Assembly: GCA_004802705.1 (NCBI GenBank) | Contig: SGPL01000486.1 | Span: 1 to 24,944, forward strand | Origin: Bondarzewia mesenterica | Taxonomy: Eukaryota > Basidiomycota > Agaricomycetes > Russulales > Bondarzewiaceae | DNA: 24,944 nucleotides | Direction of reading: 5' to 3' | In this document: positions 11,501-21,320 of the stretch, piece after piece | Layout: the number at the start of each line of letters is the position of its first letter | How positions within the stretch are numbered: position 1 is the stretch's first letter | Program-made: the position numbers and the translations under genes | Notes under the pieces: model-generated | Databases searched by the model: none | What the model was told of the DNA's origin: nothing | What the model saw: only the letters and a program-made list of their open reading frames with translations

Positions 11501-12862
11501 AGTGATGTGATGGCAAGGGAATGTTCCCGGAGGCAGCGTCATCGTCTCTGCACTTTCGTAGTCCGCACAGACCTGCTCGAAGTACTGAAGGGGGGAACAG
11601 TCACCTGGTCCACGAGCGCGCAAAACAACGGCCAGTTGCCGAAGGATCTCGCTAGCATTCTTGCCACGCTTCTCGCAGAGGTGATCAATGGGCCCACGAA
11701 GATCGTAAAGAAGCTCCCTGGGGTTTAAGTAACCATGGCGAAGAAGCGCCTCAACCTGGAATGCATTCTTCCAATCCATAGACTTCACCCAGGTCTCAAT
11801 CTGGGAGAGTTGAAATCCTGAGAAAAAATCGCGCCAATAGACGCACATCTTCGCCACCCGTTCTGAACGTGGGCCTTTCGCATCTCTACAGAGCTGCTTG
11901 AAGCGAAAGATATCCTCGGAGTTGTTGAGAAGAATCCGGAAATGGTAGGCGTACGGTGCAACTCGTGCATGGACAATATTCAGAGATGGAATCCGATCAC
12001 GATCTTTTCGGGGTCGTCGGTTGTTGTCGTCACCGGAGTTAGTAATCCTCCTTTCAAGAATGGGAGGGATCAGCATGTCGATGAAGATATCTTCAAAAGG
12101 AGGACGGAGTGCGTGAGCTTCAAACCCTACAAGGTTCAAGAATCAATCGCTTACAAGCCTTTCCGGACTCTATGACCGTTTGAATCTTCCGTATGCTAGA
12201 GAACTTGATGACAATGTTATACTCCAGAGTCTTGGAGTTACAATAGCCGTACTGAATGAATAGGCTGAGTCAGAACTCCGTCAATCTAATAGATCTCGTC
12301 ACTGTACCTCTATGCGAATAGATTTCCCGTCATAGTCGAGTTTGAGGTAGGTAATGCTTTTCTTGATATGGTCGAGCTCGTACTCAACCGAAAAGGCTCG
12401 CAAAGCTGGAGCAAGGGCATTAGGTCTGTGCACATCCCATATACCAAGCTGCACTTTGTCAAGCGGCAGGCGATGATCAAGTTTTTGTAATACGTCTTGT
12501 CGCTCCCGCTCTTTGTCTGGCCCAACGTAAAACGTCTTCTCCAATGTCCACCGAAGCATGGACGATAGCTTGTGGGGGGAAAGTGATACCTGTATTGCAA
12601 GGCCCAGAACGTCGATGGCGTGGCTGCTAAGCCATTGAAGCAAACGCTTCCCCATTCGTCGGGATACTACCACCGTCCCACTAAGTTGGGCATCGTCCTG
12701 ACCCATAGTATTAAGGTACACTCGGAAATTGGGCAGACGACTCTTGGCTCGGAGTTGCTCATTGCTATCAAAGAGATCGGGACCATGGAGTACAGCCTCT
12801 ACGGCCTTGATCACGTCGTAACGAGTAGCAATGGGTTTGATTCCTGTTAGATTGAGTTCCAT
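8599..12862 (-). CDS. Cellular RNA-dependent RNA polymerase (RNA silencing)
   Basis: Eukaryotic RdRPs copy single-stranded RNA into double-stranded RNA that feeds Dicer. Twelve exons fit phase: 12862-12308, 12251-12155, 12090-10904, 10845-10673, 10618-10203, 10139-10050, 9992-9903, 9853-9808, 9749-9590, 9538-9505, 9438-9428 and 9378-8599, about 1,212 residues. Family landmarks in order: YNIVIKFSSIRKI, IFIDMLIPPILE, GTVSPELADMIWEKLR, FQIRFLGYKGIVVVDDRLEG, VADEGHAYINEGVDPDDVF, SRSPVVHPGD, AIGKPPERNICFFRNIRNVV, catalytic GGGDLDGD (residues 879-886), LLSDRHLVIADQS and GPRDADFYESDRALGHMF. All three catalytic Asp are present, the last only after splicing. Introns at 9589-9539 and 9504-9439 appear to use GC donors. 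No internal stop remains in the model. Confidence 0.9.
9428..9438 (-). other. 11-nt micro-exon of the RdRP gene
   Basis: The reading VIAD-QS-R-DGT at a conserved RdRP position needs an 11-nt exon (ATCAATCCAGA). It lies between a 66-nt intron with a GC donor (9504-9439) and a 49-nt GT-AG intron (9427-9379). Phase is correct on both sides. Confidence 0.7.
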
Positions 12863-14187
12863 GGCTGATAAGGAGGTAAGGAAGTGGTGTACGGTGAACC
12901 GTATCCAACTCACGCTCTAATGTACGATAGCGACATTCTCTAAGTCGAAATGCTAGCGCTGAGAAGGTCACGGGAACAACTCAGCCGCAGTCGTCAGCAG
13001 ACACTCACTCTTCGATCGCAAATACGAGACCACGATGAAGACGACAATAGCACTTCCCGTTGCTTCTCAATGAGGCCATGAGGTATGCAGTGGAATGAGC
13101 GGTCTTTGATAACTGACACGACTAAAAATGAATCCAATAGGCTTTGCGCAGCTTGCCTTCGCCGTTCAGCATCTCCAGGAGCATTGACTTAGTGACACCG
13201 ACTCGAATCTGGCCACTATCGATTGTCTGGCTTTGTGCTGCTGCTGAGACTAACGATATCAGAGTGTGATCTAAGCGCACCTGAATTTTACATCTATGTA
13301 TCCGAAGACATTTATAGTTTTCGAACTCCATCGCGCACGCCGAACTGAGCACTGCGCAGTGCAGCTCCATATCAGATTCGCGAAAGAATGCCATTCAAAG
13401 TGCTGCATAGTTGAATCGCTATCATGAGAGTTTTCTGTGAAGACGATACACCTCGATAGGTGTTATACTTTGGAGCTGTGAATCTTTTTATGAACGCAGT
13501 CGTAGTCATACAGTTTCTTAAATCGAGAACTCACATAGTGCCTTTAGCTTAAGCTCAGACCAATCTCTGATGCAGATGGCCTGACGTGGCAAAGTCTACG
13601 CTTAAGCCCCGCATTGTATGCTTGTGTATACTGTTGAAGATACCACGAGACAAGGCACGAATCTATGGCAAGCGGGAGTGATCTGCTCAAAAAGTGGCCG
13701 GGTTGACTAAGGTTTTGGGCTCAGGACCTCTGACACTATATTCTTAGTTGTTGAAAACTTGTATTACAAGCAAATTACAAGCGGGAGTGATCTGCTCTAA
13801 AAGTGGTCTGGCTGACTAAGAATTTGAGCTCAGGAACCCTGCAACCACATTCTGAGTGAATGGTACAACATATTGAGTTTTTGAAATATATACTGAAATA
13901 ATGGCAGTGGGCCTCAATTTCTTGCACTCAAGCCCTTAGCCTCTCATTTTTTATTCACAAAGGATAAAATATGAATAATCATACTGTACAACTTATTTGC
14001 AGGTCACATGTCATGAGCTCTTTAGAATTACTGTCTTAAATAGTAATATGCATGGTGATTAATAACAATTTGCTTTGATATTTCATGTATATATCTGACA
14101 GGTGTTTTGCCATTTCAACATAATAAGTCTCTTTATTTTATTTTATTTTTTTAAATGCTATGCAAAGTTTTTGAAATAATTTGCAGT
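12863..14187. other. Intergenic DNA between the RdRP gene and the inverted repeat
   Basis: About 1.3 kb becoming AT-rich toward 14,150. A minus-strand frame at 13394-13122 (90 codons) has no recognisable domain and is not called. The tandem duplication at 13669-13860 is listed separately. The RdRP promoter should lie just above 12,862. Confidence 0.45.
13669..13860. repeat. Diverged tandem duplication, period 109 bp
   Basis: CAAGCGGGAGTGATCTGCTC begins at 13669 and again at 13778. The similarity continues through an AAAGTGG...TGACTAAG...GAGCTCAGGA-type stretch of about 85 bp. The copies differ at several bases, so the duplication is not recent. It does not look coding. Confidence 0.8.
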
Positions 14188-15977
14188 ATAATTGTACACC
14201 TGACGGGCCAATCCGCATGCTCTCATAATGTCGGCCAGCACTACATCCAGATGGCCCAGCATTCTGAATGCCCATCACAGGTTACCCGACGTTCAAGGAA
14301 CCGACATCCATCCTGGCCTTCTTCCCCGAGTCATATCAGTTGGTTTGTACGACTCCCACGCCAGTCGCCGATTTCATGATCTTATGAAGGCACAGCTGGA
14401 GCTGGCATACATCGCCAGGGATGGAAAGCCCCGACAGGACAACGGCGTCGCGTACTTACACGTACAACAACATCGTCGAACGGTTGCATTTGAGCAGTCC
14501 TAGCGTGAAACCTGGGTGGCTGATCACCATACCGTGCGCGCCATCAATGTTTTTTAATTGGCTGCACGTCTCTGATAGTAACGAAGTTGCCAATCTCAGA
14601 CCGATGCGCCTCCTGCACATGCTTCGGATTTGTCGACACTGGCATCTGGTGGATAAGAGCTTGATCGGCATGTAACTGCCGTCGACCAGCCTTCTTTTTT
14701 ATAACCGGCCGTCCTGCGGATGTGCGTAAGTACATATACACGCCTCAGTTGTCCAGTTCTATGACTCCTTAATGTTAACCCCTGCGCAGGACGATGCGAG
14801 GTCGTGCAAAATATTACGGTCTCATGTCCGTGCGTCGCTCTGGCACACTTCTCTCTTCTGCAATAAGTCGGCGGGACAGTTCCTAACACTCCAGTAACAT
14901 CGCGCCGTACGTATCTGGGGGGCGTCCATCCATTGCGCGTAGACAACAATATAACAACATCAAAGCAATCCACCACATGGCCGAGTTGCGCGGCGCCTGC
15001 CTGTCGGTCCGCCTTTGCGATACTTCCATCCGTTGATTTCGGGCACTCCTCATTGGTCCATCAGCATGGAACTTAAAAGGCTAAGTTACGAAATTTAGTT
15101 TGGAAAGTCAAGGTGTTGTATCTTCAGCGAAAGAATATTTGACAACGTTGTGCCCGGCGACAAGTCTCCTTAGCCTTTGAAAGTATATGCATTGTCCATA
15201 CGACATCGATACCGCCGCATGGGCCTACCTTTTGCTTCCTTTTGCTTCTCTTGCACGATTTCTCTGTGCAATGCTCGCAACGCCTTCTGACTGGCCACGG
15301 ACTCTCAGCTACCATACTTCATCGCGAGCTGTCGTGCTGTTCAAAGAGGTTACCCTCCGTGTTGGCCCAACCGGGGCGATAGAGGGGTGATATCAGCTAT
15401 TTGATCTTCATTAAATTGGACTTTTCAGGTGAGATTCGAAATCCCTCTTGCAGTCGTGCAGGATTCCGTTACTCCAAAAAATCTTGATCCTGTCTGTGTT
15501 ATGCATGTTCCATAATGCAGCAAGGGATGTATCGATTATGTACTTTCCAGGTTTTTCAGCTCTGGCTTCGTCTGTTGTTTGATAACGTCAAACTCTTCCA
15601 GTCTAACCGACTATGCACACTACTACAAGTTACTCGGCATAGTGGTCTACGTATCTATATTCTAGGAAGAGCAGGCCGTCCGACAGATATGTCAGCTGTT
15701 GGTTTTTGTGGACGGATTTAAGATGCATGACCGCACTAACGCATTGCATCAATTCGGTGTACGCCTATCCGCCCGCCAACATACGATCCCACCCTCCGGT
15801 CAGTGTACTCAAACCCGATCCGACAACTTCCCTCTTCGGCATTGTCATAAAAGCTTCCTGAGATCGGCCAATGGGCGGAGCTTTTACGTCCACATGTACT
15901 GCGAGATCACGCATTGCGCTGTGAGCTTGATTGTCGCGCAGACCTAGTGAGGTATCAATGTCATCGAGCATACGTAG
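14188..15977. other. Upstream part of left arm, no supported gene
   Basis: About 1.8 kb is shared with the right arm but holds no convincing gene. Several short frames occur on both strands. The longest shared one, around 14228-14503 (SVGLYDSHASRRFHDLM), is frame-shifted between arms by a 4-nt indel near 14290, which argues against selection for protein. Its start may be a decayed gene fragment. Confidence 0.5.
15730..15885. promoter_or_regulatory. Diverged upstream patch, left copy
   Basis: Between well-matched flanks, this stretch differs clearly from its mate at about 21160-21320 by many substitutions and small indels. It lies about 155-310 bp upstream of the left terpene synthase start, where promoter elements are expected. 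Confidence 0.5.
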
Positions 15978-15983
15978 TATAAA
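15978..15983 (+). promoter_or_regulatory. TATA-like box of left terpene synthase copy
   Basis: TATAAA (within GTATAAAG) lies 57 bp before the ATG at 16040. The right copy has the same box at the same distance. Confidence 0.5.
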
Positions 15984-16039
15984 GTCAGGTCTGTGCCATC
16001 TCTTGATGCTCCCTCCAGTGTCGTTCTCCCATCCTCTTC

Positions 16040-17327
16040 ATGACTAACAAAAGCGTTTCCCAGGAAGATTCCCGCCTGGCAGACTTACTTGCCGACTGGC
16101 CATGGTCTCGATCTCTCAATCCTCTGTATGAGGAGGTCAAGGCTGAATCGTCAGCCTGGGTCGCGAGCTTCAAACCGTTCAACGCCAAGGCCCAAGACGC
16201 TTTCGACCGCTGTGATTTTGGTGGGTTCTTTTTTCCTTCTCGCCGAAACCTGTGGTGGGCAGCCGCATCTCTTTTTTTTGCCCTTTATCCAGGCCTTTTT
16301 GCAGCTCTCGCCTACCCCAACTTTGATAAAGGTATATGATTCACTCTGATCTCGTGAAAACCAATCAATATTGTTGTCGACAGCACGGTTACGGACCTGC
16401 ATGGATATCATCCATTTTTTCTTCGTTTTTGATGCCTATTCTGATGTTGCGGATGAAGTCACGGTCAATGCCCAGCGCGAAATCATCATGGATGCTCTGA
16501 GACATCCGCACACACCGCGTCCGGATGACGAGTGTGTGCTCGGNGAAATGGCCCGACAGTGAGAGTTCTGCATCCAATTCTTCATTCCTTGCCACAGACG
16601 AAATAACGAACGTGTGTTCTCCCCAGGATGTGGGCTCGTGCTTTACCCACAGCAAACTCGCGTGCACAGNAACGATTTGTGGAAGGTTTTGATGTTTACA
16701 CTGCGGCCGTCGTGACGGAGGCCAAAGACCGACGCATCCAGAATATACGGAACATTGAGAGTTATCTCAGCGTCAGGCGAGGCACCATGGCAATGACGCC
16801 ATTCCTTGCGCTCCTCGAACTCAAAGACGCTCTCGACGAAAGCACCGCGGCGCATCCAGTCATCGTCAGATTGGAAGAGATCATTGTGGATATGAGTATA
16901 TTAGNNNNCGTNCGTNTCNNNNCCTGANCTTTAAAATTCATGATTTTTCAATGCATCTCAGGATCAAGTCTCTTGGATCATGAGCGTGTAATGTTTTTTT
17001 TTATATCCTTGGTTTCCTATTTCCCTGGAACACTAATTCGCGAATTGAAATTGTCAGGATATGGGCCATGCAGCTCACAATATCGTGAATGCCATTATTC
17101 ACGAAAAAGGAACCGACGTCCATGGTGCGTTGCAATGGGTCGAGCAATATCATGACACTCTCGCGAAGGAGTTCTTGGAAACACGACAACGCATCCGTCT
17201 CAGCGAGGAAGTCAAGCAATACGTCTGGGGGATGGGAAACTGGCTTAGGGGAGTTTATTGCTGGTACTTTGAAAGCGAGAGATATTTCCAAGGCGCAGGG
17301 TTGCAGCTTTATCAGGAAATGAATTGA
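16040..17327 (+). CDS. Sesquiterpene synthase-like protein, left copy (altered NSE motif)
   Basis: Class I terpene synthases cyclise prenyl diphosphates such as farnesyl diphosphate using Mg2+ held by an aspartate-rich motif and an NSE triad. Six exons fit: 16040-16220, 16293-16331, 16384-16558, 16627-16909, 16962-16985 and 17058-17327, about 323 residues. Seen: [35 protein letters not shown] with aspartate motif D90-A-Y-S-D94, [22 protein letters not shown], and a C-terminal RY pair in ESERYF. The NSE region reads (N masked)-DQVSWIMS: a one-base deletion relative to the right copy removes the usual final Glu and forces a different splice donor (GTGTAA). Undetermined bases cover the end of exon 4 and its donor. 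Function of this copy is doubtful. No P450 or other pathway gene is nearby. Confidence 0.75.
16905..16928. other. Undetermined bases in left terpene synthase copy
   Basis: Ns fall at 16905-16908, 16912, 16916, 16919-16922 and 16928, over the end of exon 4 and its splice donor. Single Ns also occur at 16544 and 16670 in this copy and at 18082 in the spacer. They hide the Asn of the NSE motif. Confidence 0.95.
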
Positions 17328-17462
17328 CGATGGACTGTATGCTGAACTGATGAGGTTGTACCGGAAACGCCTTTTTTCTTCCTGTACTCTTGTATGGATA
17401 TGTCACTGGACTGATATTCATCTTCTTGAAAATTTCACATTCAACTCTGCGACCCCTCACGC

Positions 17463-18022
17463 TCAATCCACGAACATGCCCCCACTCTCCGCCGACACGG
17501 CATCTGGCACGGCATCTGGCACTCTTTCCTCCTCCTCGAACACCTCCTCCCTCCTCCGCCTGCTACTACTACGACTAGGACTCGCAGATCGAACGGCGAC
17601 GCCAGCACGCACGAGATGAAGATCCTCACGCCAGCCTTCGAGCATGTCGAGCAACGATCCTTCGCCGCCGGGGGTCTCGTTGCGTACAGTATCGAGTGCG
17701 CGGGAGAGGCTGCCGTCGAGGTCGTCCAGGACGGAGCGGAGGAGGAACGGGTTGCCTAGTGGCGATGCGGGAGGGTGAGGGGTCATGGGTGCGGCTGGTG
17801 GTTGCGGATGTGAGTGGTGAGGATGGGAGGGGAGGGAGGGACGGGAATACGTACGGGATGGATCGGATTTGGGGTAGACCTGGGGGATGTTATGAAATGG
17901 AAGGAAGGGGAGAAGGGGGAGAACGTTACCTGGCCTGGGTTTTCGGGCGTCGGGGGTGGAGGAAGGCCTTCGCCGTGCTGGTTAGGAAACTTTGCATCGG
18001 CTGGGACGCTGTCGTCAAACAT
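17463..18022 (-). CDS. Unrecognised small protein, convergent with left terpene synthase
   Basis: The minus strand shows a plausible first exon from the ATG at 18022 to a GTAACG donor (exon end 17930; MFDDSVPADAKF, then PPPPTPENPGQ). A C-terminal exon from about 17794 to the stop at 17463 follows (NPFLLRSVLDDLDGSLSRAL, LLDMLEGWREDLHLVRAGV, Ser/Arg/Glu-rich tail, GGMFVD). The acceptor at 17795 does not match the phase of the first exon, so the join is unresolved: another intron, another start or a frame error is possible. The helical central part and acidic end look like real protein, but no family was recognised. Its last about 45 codons are duplicated in the right arm. Confidence 0.5.
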
Positions 18023-19444
18023 AGTGACGCGTGTTATATTATGTACTTCGACTTGCCTTCACCCAGAGTAGATTCAGAATTNTCCATGTCAGAGAGTGGC
18101 GGCGTTGGCGTCGAAAGAGTGCTCGTGAGTGGAAAAAAAAGTCGGGAGTCGGGCGTGACGTCATTTGTGCTCGCTCCCTATTCCGCTTTTAGAAACGATG
18201 GGCCGCATTTGATCTGGCCTATCGTTCTCTTACTCGGGTGAAAATCTCGAAATTCCTGGATACGTTTGACGACTCAGTACTGGTCCAGGCAGCCTACAAT
18301 GCCTCCCTTACTGAAATATGTTCAGTTATTGTCTTTGCTTGTTTCCACAGATGATCTTCTCTGCTTCCTTGGATGCAACGCCAGCACAACCGGTCAACTG
18401 GTAGTCTCCTTTGCAGACCTCACACAGAAGACAGTCGTTCTGTGTATGAGGTCAACTGGTACTATAAGTAATCCCTTTTCAAATGAATAGTGAATGGCAA
18501 TCAACATTTGCGACATAGGTACGGTGGCATCCTCATTGTCATAGAGTTTGATATGCGGTGCTTAACCAGCTCCCTTCACTATTTGCATTCAGTCTCTGGG
18601 CTACGTGTAGGCGTATAGGCTATATCTAGTCGACTGTCGCGGAGCCACTGCGTTTTGTCCTTTCCGATTATCCAAACTGAACTCAGCTACGATCATGCCC
18701 AAGATTCCTTCGTCCACATCAATCAGGACTAGGGATGAGGCCGCTAAACCGCTGGCATCATACATGGCATCTCTCCTCCTCTTTCTCCTCCCTTTCCTGA
18801 TCGCAGACAAGGAACTCCAGATTTCCGTTTTCGACTACATTTGACTACACCGATTCGATACGCCTACGCCTTTTACATCATTGACTACGTCCAAAACGAT
18901 GGCGTGCGGCGTATCGATGACTCTATGGGCCTCGCCGTCTCTGATCCTCTGGCACGTTAACAGATGCTTCCTATTCAGAAGGATTCGAACTCAAATACGA
19001 AGCTGGAGCTCTGTCTTTTACAACGACCAGGACGTATGAGATCCGTCGCCGCGACACATAATCAACTGGTCAGGACGATGTCGTTTCCTCGCAGCCTCAC
19101 CGTTGAGTGATGGTCAGTGGTACGCATCATCGTGTTTCGCTTTGGCATGCCATTGATTTTTTTTCTTACCATCTAGACACAGACACCACCATTATGGCAG
19201 GATCAGAATCAGCCCTGTGCTTCGGAGTCGAGCATGAACTGTTCGCTTGGCAAGCTTGTCGAGGCGTACTCACTGCAGACAATCGTGGCTTCTCGTATCG
19301 ATTATCGATCGGACAAGCTTCGACATTTTAAGTTTTGAGTTCCAGATTTCAAAAATTTAAGCTTCAAGCTTGATTCTCCTTGACTGGCAGATCGCAGTTG
19401 TATATCTGACGAGTCTCTTGACCGTGCTAAACGACACTAGGCTG
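17611..19444. other. Spacer between the inverted arms
   Basis: 1.83 kb of single-copy DNA. The left third holds the body of the unrecognised minus-strand gene. From about 18,060 to 19,440 no complete gene is seen. Short protein-like pieces occur in different plus-strand frames around 18,845-19,065 (for example YAYAFYIIDYVQNDGVRRI, then after a frame change EGFELKYEAGALSFTTTRTY) and at 19,194-19,250 (SALCFGVEHELFAW). They look like decayed coding sequence, but no family was recognised. Confidence 0.45.
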
Positions 19445-19580
19445 GCGTGCTGGCGTCATCGTTCGATCTGGAGGTCCTAGCCGCCGTCGTAGCAGGAGGC
19501 GGAGGAGGGAGGAAGAGGCGGAGGAAGGGAGAGAGCCGGACGTCGTGTCGGCGGAGAGCGGGGGCATGTTCGTGGATTAA
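19445..19580 (+). pseudogene. Duplicated 3' end of the unrecognised neighbour gene
   Basis: The plus strand stays open in the same frame as the last about 45 codons of the gene at 17463-18022, ends in the same SAESGGMFVD, and stops with TAA at 19578. The arm border at 19445 cuts it off, so no body or start remains. The left version carries an extra 12-nt in-frame duplication in this stretch. Confidence 0.7.
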
Positions 19581-19711
19581 GTGTGAGGCGACGTAGAGTT
19601 GAATTTTCAAGAAAGACAAATATCGGTCCAGTGACATATCCATACAAGAGTACAGGAAGAAAAAAGGCGAATTTCCGGCGCAACCTCATCAATTCAGCAT
19701 ACAATCCATCG

Positions 19712-21005
19712 TCAGCTCATTTCCTGATAAAGCTGCAACCCTGCGCCTCGGAAATATCTCCCGCTTTCGAAGTGCCAGCAATAAACTCCCTTAAGCCAAT
19801 TTCCTATCCCCCAGACGTATTGCTCGACTTCTTCGCTGAGAGGGATGTGTTGTTGTATTTCCAAGAACTCCCTCGCGAGAGTGTCATGATACTGCTCGAC
19901 CCATTGCAATGCACCATGGACGTCGGTTCCCTTTTCGTGAATAATGGCATTCACGATATTGTGAGCTGCAAGGCCCGTATCCTGACACGTCAATTCGCCA
20001 ATCAGTATTCCAGGGAAATAGGAAACTCAGGATTAAAAAAAAAGTACATGCTCTATGATCCAAGAGATTTGATCCTGAGACGCAACAACCATGACTTACT
20101 TTTAAAGGTCAGGTCAAGATACAACGGAGACGCACGTTTTCTAATATCATCATATCCACAGTGATCTCTTCCAATCTGATGATAGCTGGATGCTCCGCGA
20201 TGCTTTCGTCAAGAGCATCTTTGAGTTCGAGGAGCACAAGGCATGGCATTACTCCTACGGTGCATCGCCTGACGCTGAGGTAACTCTCAATGTTCCGTAT
20301 ATTCTGGATGCATCGGTCCTTGGCCTCCGTGACGACGGCCGCAGTGTAAACATCAAAAGTTTCCACAAATCGTTTCTGTGCACGCGGGGTTGCTGTGGGT
20401 GAAGCACGAGCCCACATCCTGTGGAAAACACACGTTCGTCATTTCGTCTGTGGCAAGGAATGAAGAATTGGATGCGGAACTCTCACTGTCGGGCCATTTC
20501 CCCGAGCACACACTCGTCATCCGGACGCGGTGTGTGCGGATGTCTCAGAGCATCCATGATGATTTCGCGCTGGGCATTGACCGTGACTTCATCTGCAACA
20601 TCAGAATAGGCATCAAAAACGAAGAAAAAATGGATGATATCCATGCAGGTCCGTAACCGTGCTGTCGACAACAATATTGATTGGTTTTCACGAGATCAGA
20701 GTGAATCATATACCTTTATCAAAGTTGGGGTAGGCGAGAGCTGCAAAAAGGCCTGGATAAAGGGCAAAAAAAAGAGATGCGGCTGCCCACCACAGGTTTC
20801 GGCGAGAAGGAAAAAAGAACCCACCAAAATCACAGCGGTCGAAAGCGTCTTGGGCCTTGGCATTGAACGGTTTGAAGCTCGCGACCCAGGCTGACGATTC
20901 AGCCTTGACCTCCTCATACAGAGGATTGAGAGATCGAGACCATGGCCAGTCGGCAAGTAAGTCTGCCAGGCGGGAATCTTCCTGTGAAACGCTTTTGCTA
21001 GTCAT
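19712..21005 (-). CDS. Sesquiterpene synthase-like protein, right copy (NSE triad intact)
   Basis: Six exons fit phase throughout: 21005-20825, 20752-20714, 20661-20487, 20418-20136, 20074-20048 and 19981-19712, giving 324 residues, a normal length for fungal sesquiterpene synthases. Aspartate-rich motif D90-A-Y-S-D94 follows [24 protein letters not shown] (R182, R183) is the likely diphosphate-sensing region. The NSE triad N226-D-Q-I-S230-W-I-I-E234 is formed across a splice junction. The RY pair is R310-Y311. The Ala at the second motif position, where Asp, Glu or Asn is usual, is the odd point. No frame break was found. It points tail-to-tail at the left copy; product and prenyl substrate cannot be told from sequence. 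Confidence 0.83.
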
Positions 21006-21061
21006 GAAGAGGATGGGAGAACGACACTAGAGGGAGCATCAAGAGATGGCACAGACCTGAC

Positions 21062-21067
21062 TTTATA
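21062..21067 (-). promoter_or_regulatory. TATA-like box of right terpene synthase copy
   Basis: TATAAA on the minus strand, 57 bp before the ATG at 21005, at the same place as in the left copy. Confidence 0.5.
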
Positions 21068-21159
21068 CTACGTATGCTCGATGACATTGATACCTCACCA
21101 GGTCTGCGCGACAATCAAGCTCACAGCGCAATGCGTGATCTCGCAGTACATGTGGACGT

Positions 21160-21320
21160 GAAAGTTCCGCCCGCTGGCCGATTGCAGGGAGCTTTCATGG
21201 CAAGGCTGAAGAGGGAGATTGTCGGGTCAAATTTGGATTCACTGACTGAGTGGAATCATGTAATTGGTGAACAGATGAACATACATGGAGTTGACGCAAC
21301 GCGTTAGCGCGGTCATGCAT
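21160..21320. promoter_or_regulatory. Diverged upstream patch, right copy
   Basis: Mate of 15730-15885. It differs strongly from it while both flanks match well. It includes an upstream stretch about 155-315 bp from the right terpene synthase start. Confidence 0.5.

Larger units (their letters stand above)
14188..17610 (+). repeat. Left arm of a 3.4-kb inverted repeat
   Basis: Reverse-complement matching with 19445-22844 runs from ATAATTGTACACC at 14188 (mate ends at 22844) to GCCAGCACGC at 17601-17610 (mate 19445-19454). The arm includes a terpene synthase-like gene, its upstream DNA and the 3' end of a convergent gene. Similarity is uneven: about 94-98% in the outer part, lower at 15,730-15,885, about 99% over 16,003-16,610, and about 83-87% in sampled blocks of exon 4. 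These were counted by hand on sampled blocks, not from a full alignment. Undetermined bases occur in this arm only. Confidence 0.93.

Noticed and set aside
12127..12154. 28-nt intron in the RdRP gene
   Set aside because: A 64-nt intron with the same donor and the acceptor at 12091 keeps phase and gives the expected IFIDMLIPPILE reading.
13122..13394. 90-codon minus-strand frame upstream of the RdRP gene
   Set aside because: No domain, no clear promoter or splice signals, and composition like the surrounding intergenic DNA.
15699..15971. Short opposite-strand frame overlapping the terpene synthase upstream region (LRDNQAHSAMRDLAVHVDVK)
   Set aside because: Its ends differ completely between the arms and it covers the TATA-like box region, so it is more likely promoter DNA than a gene.
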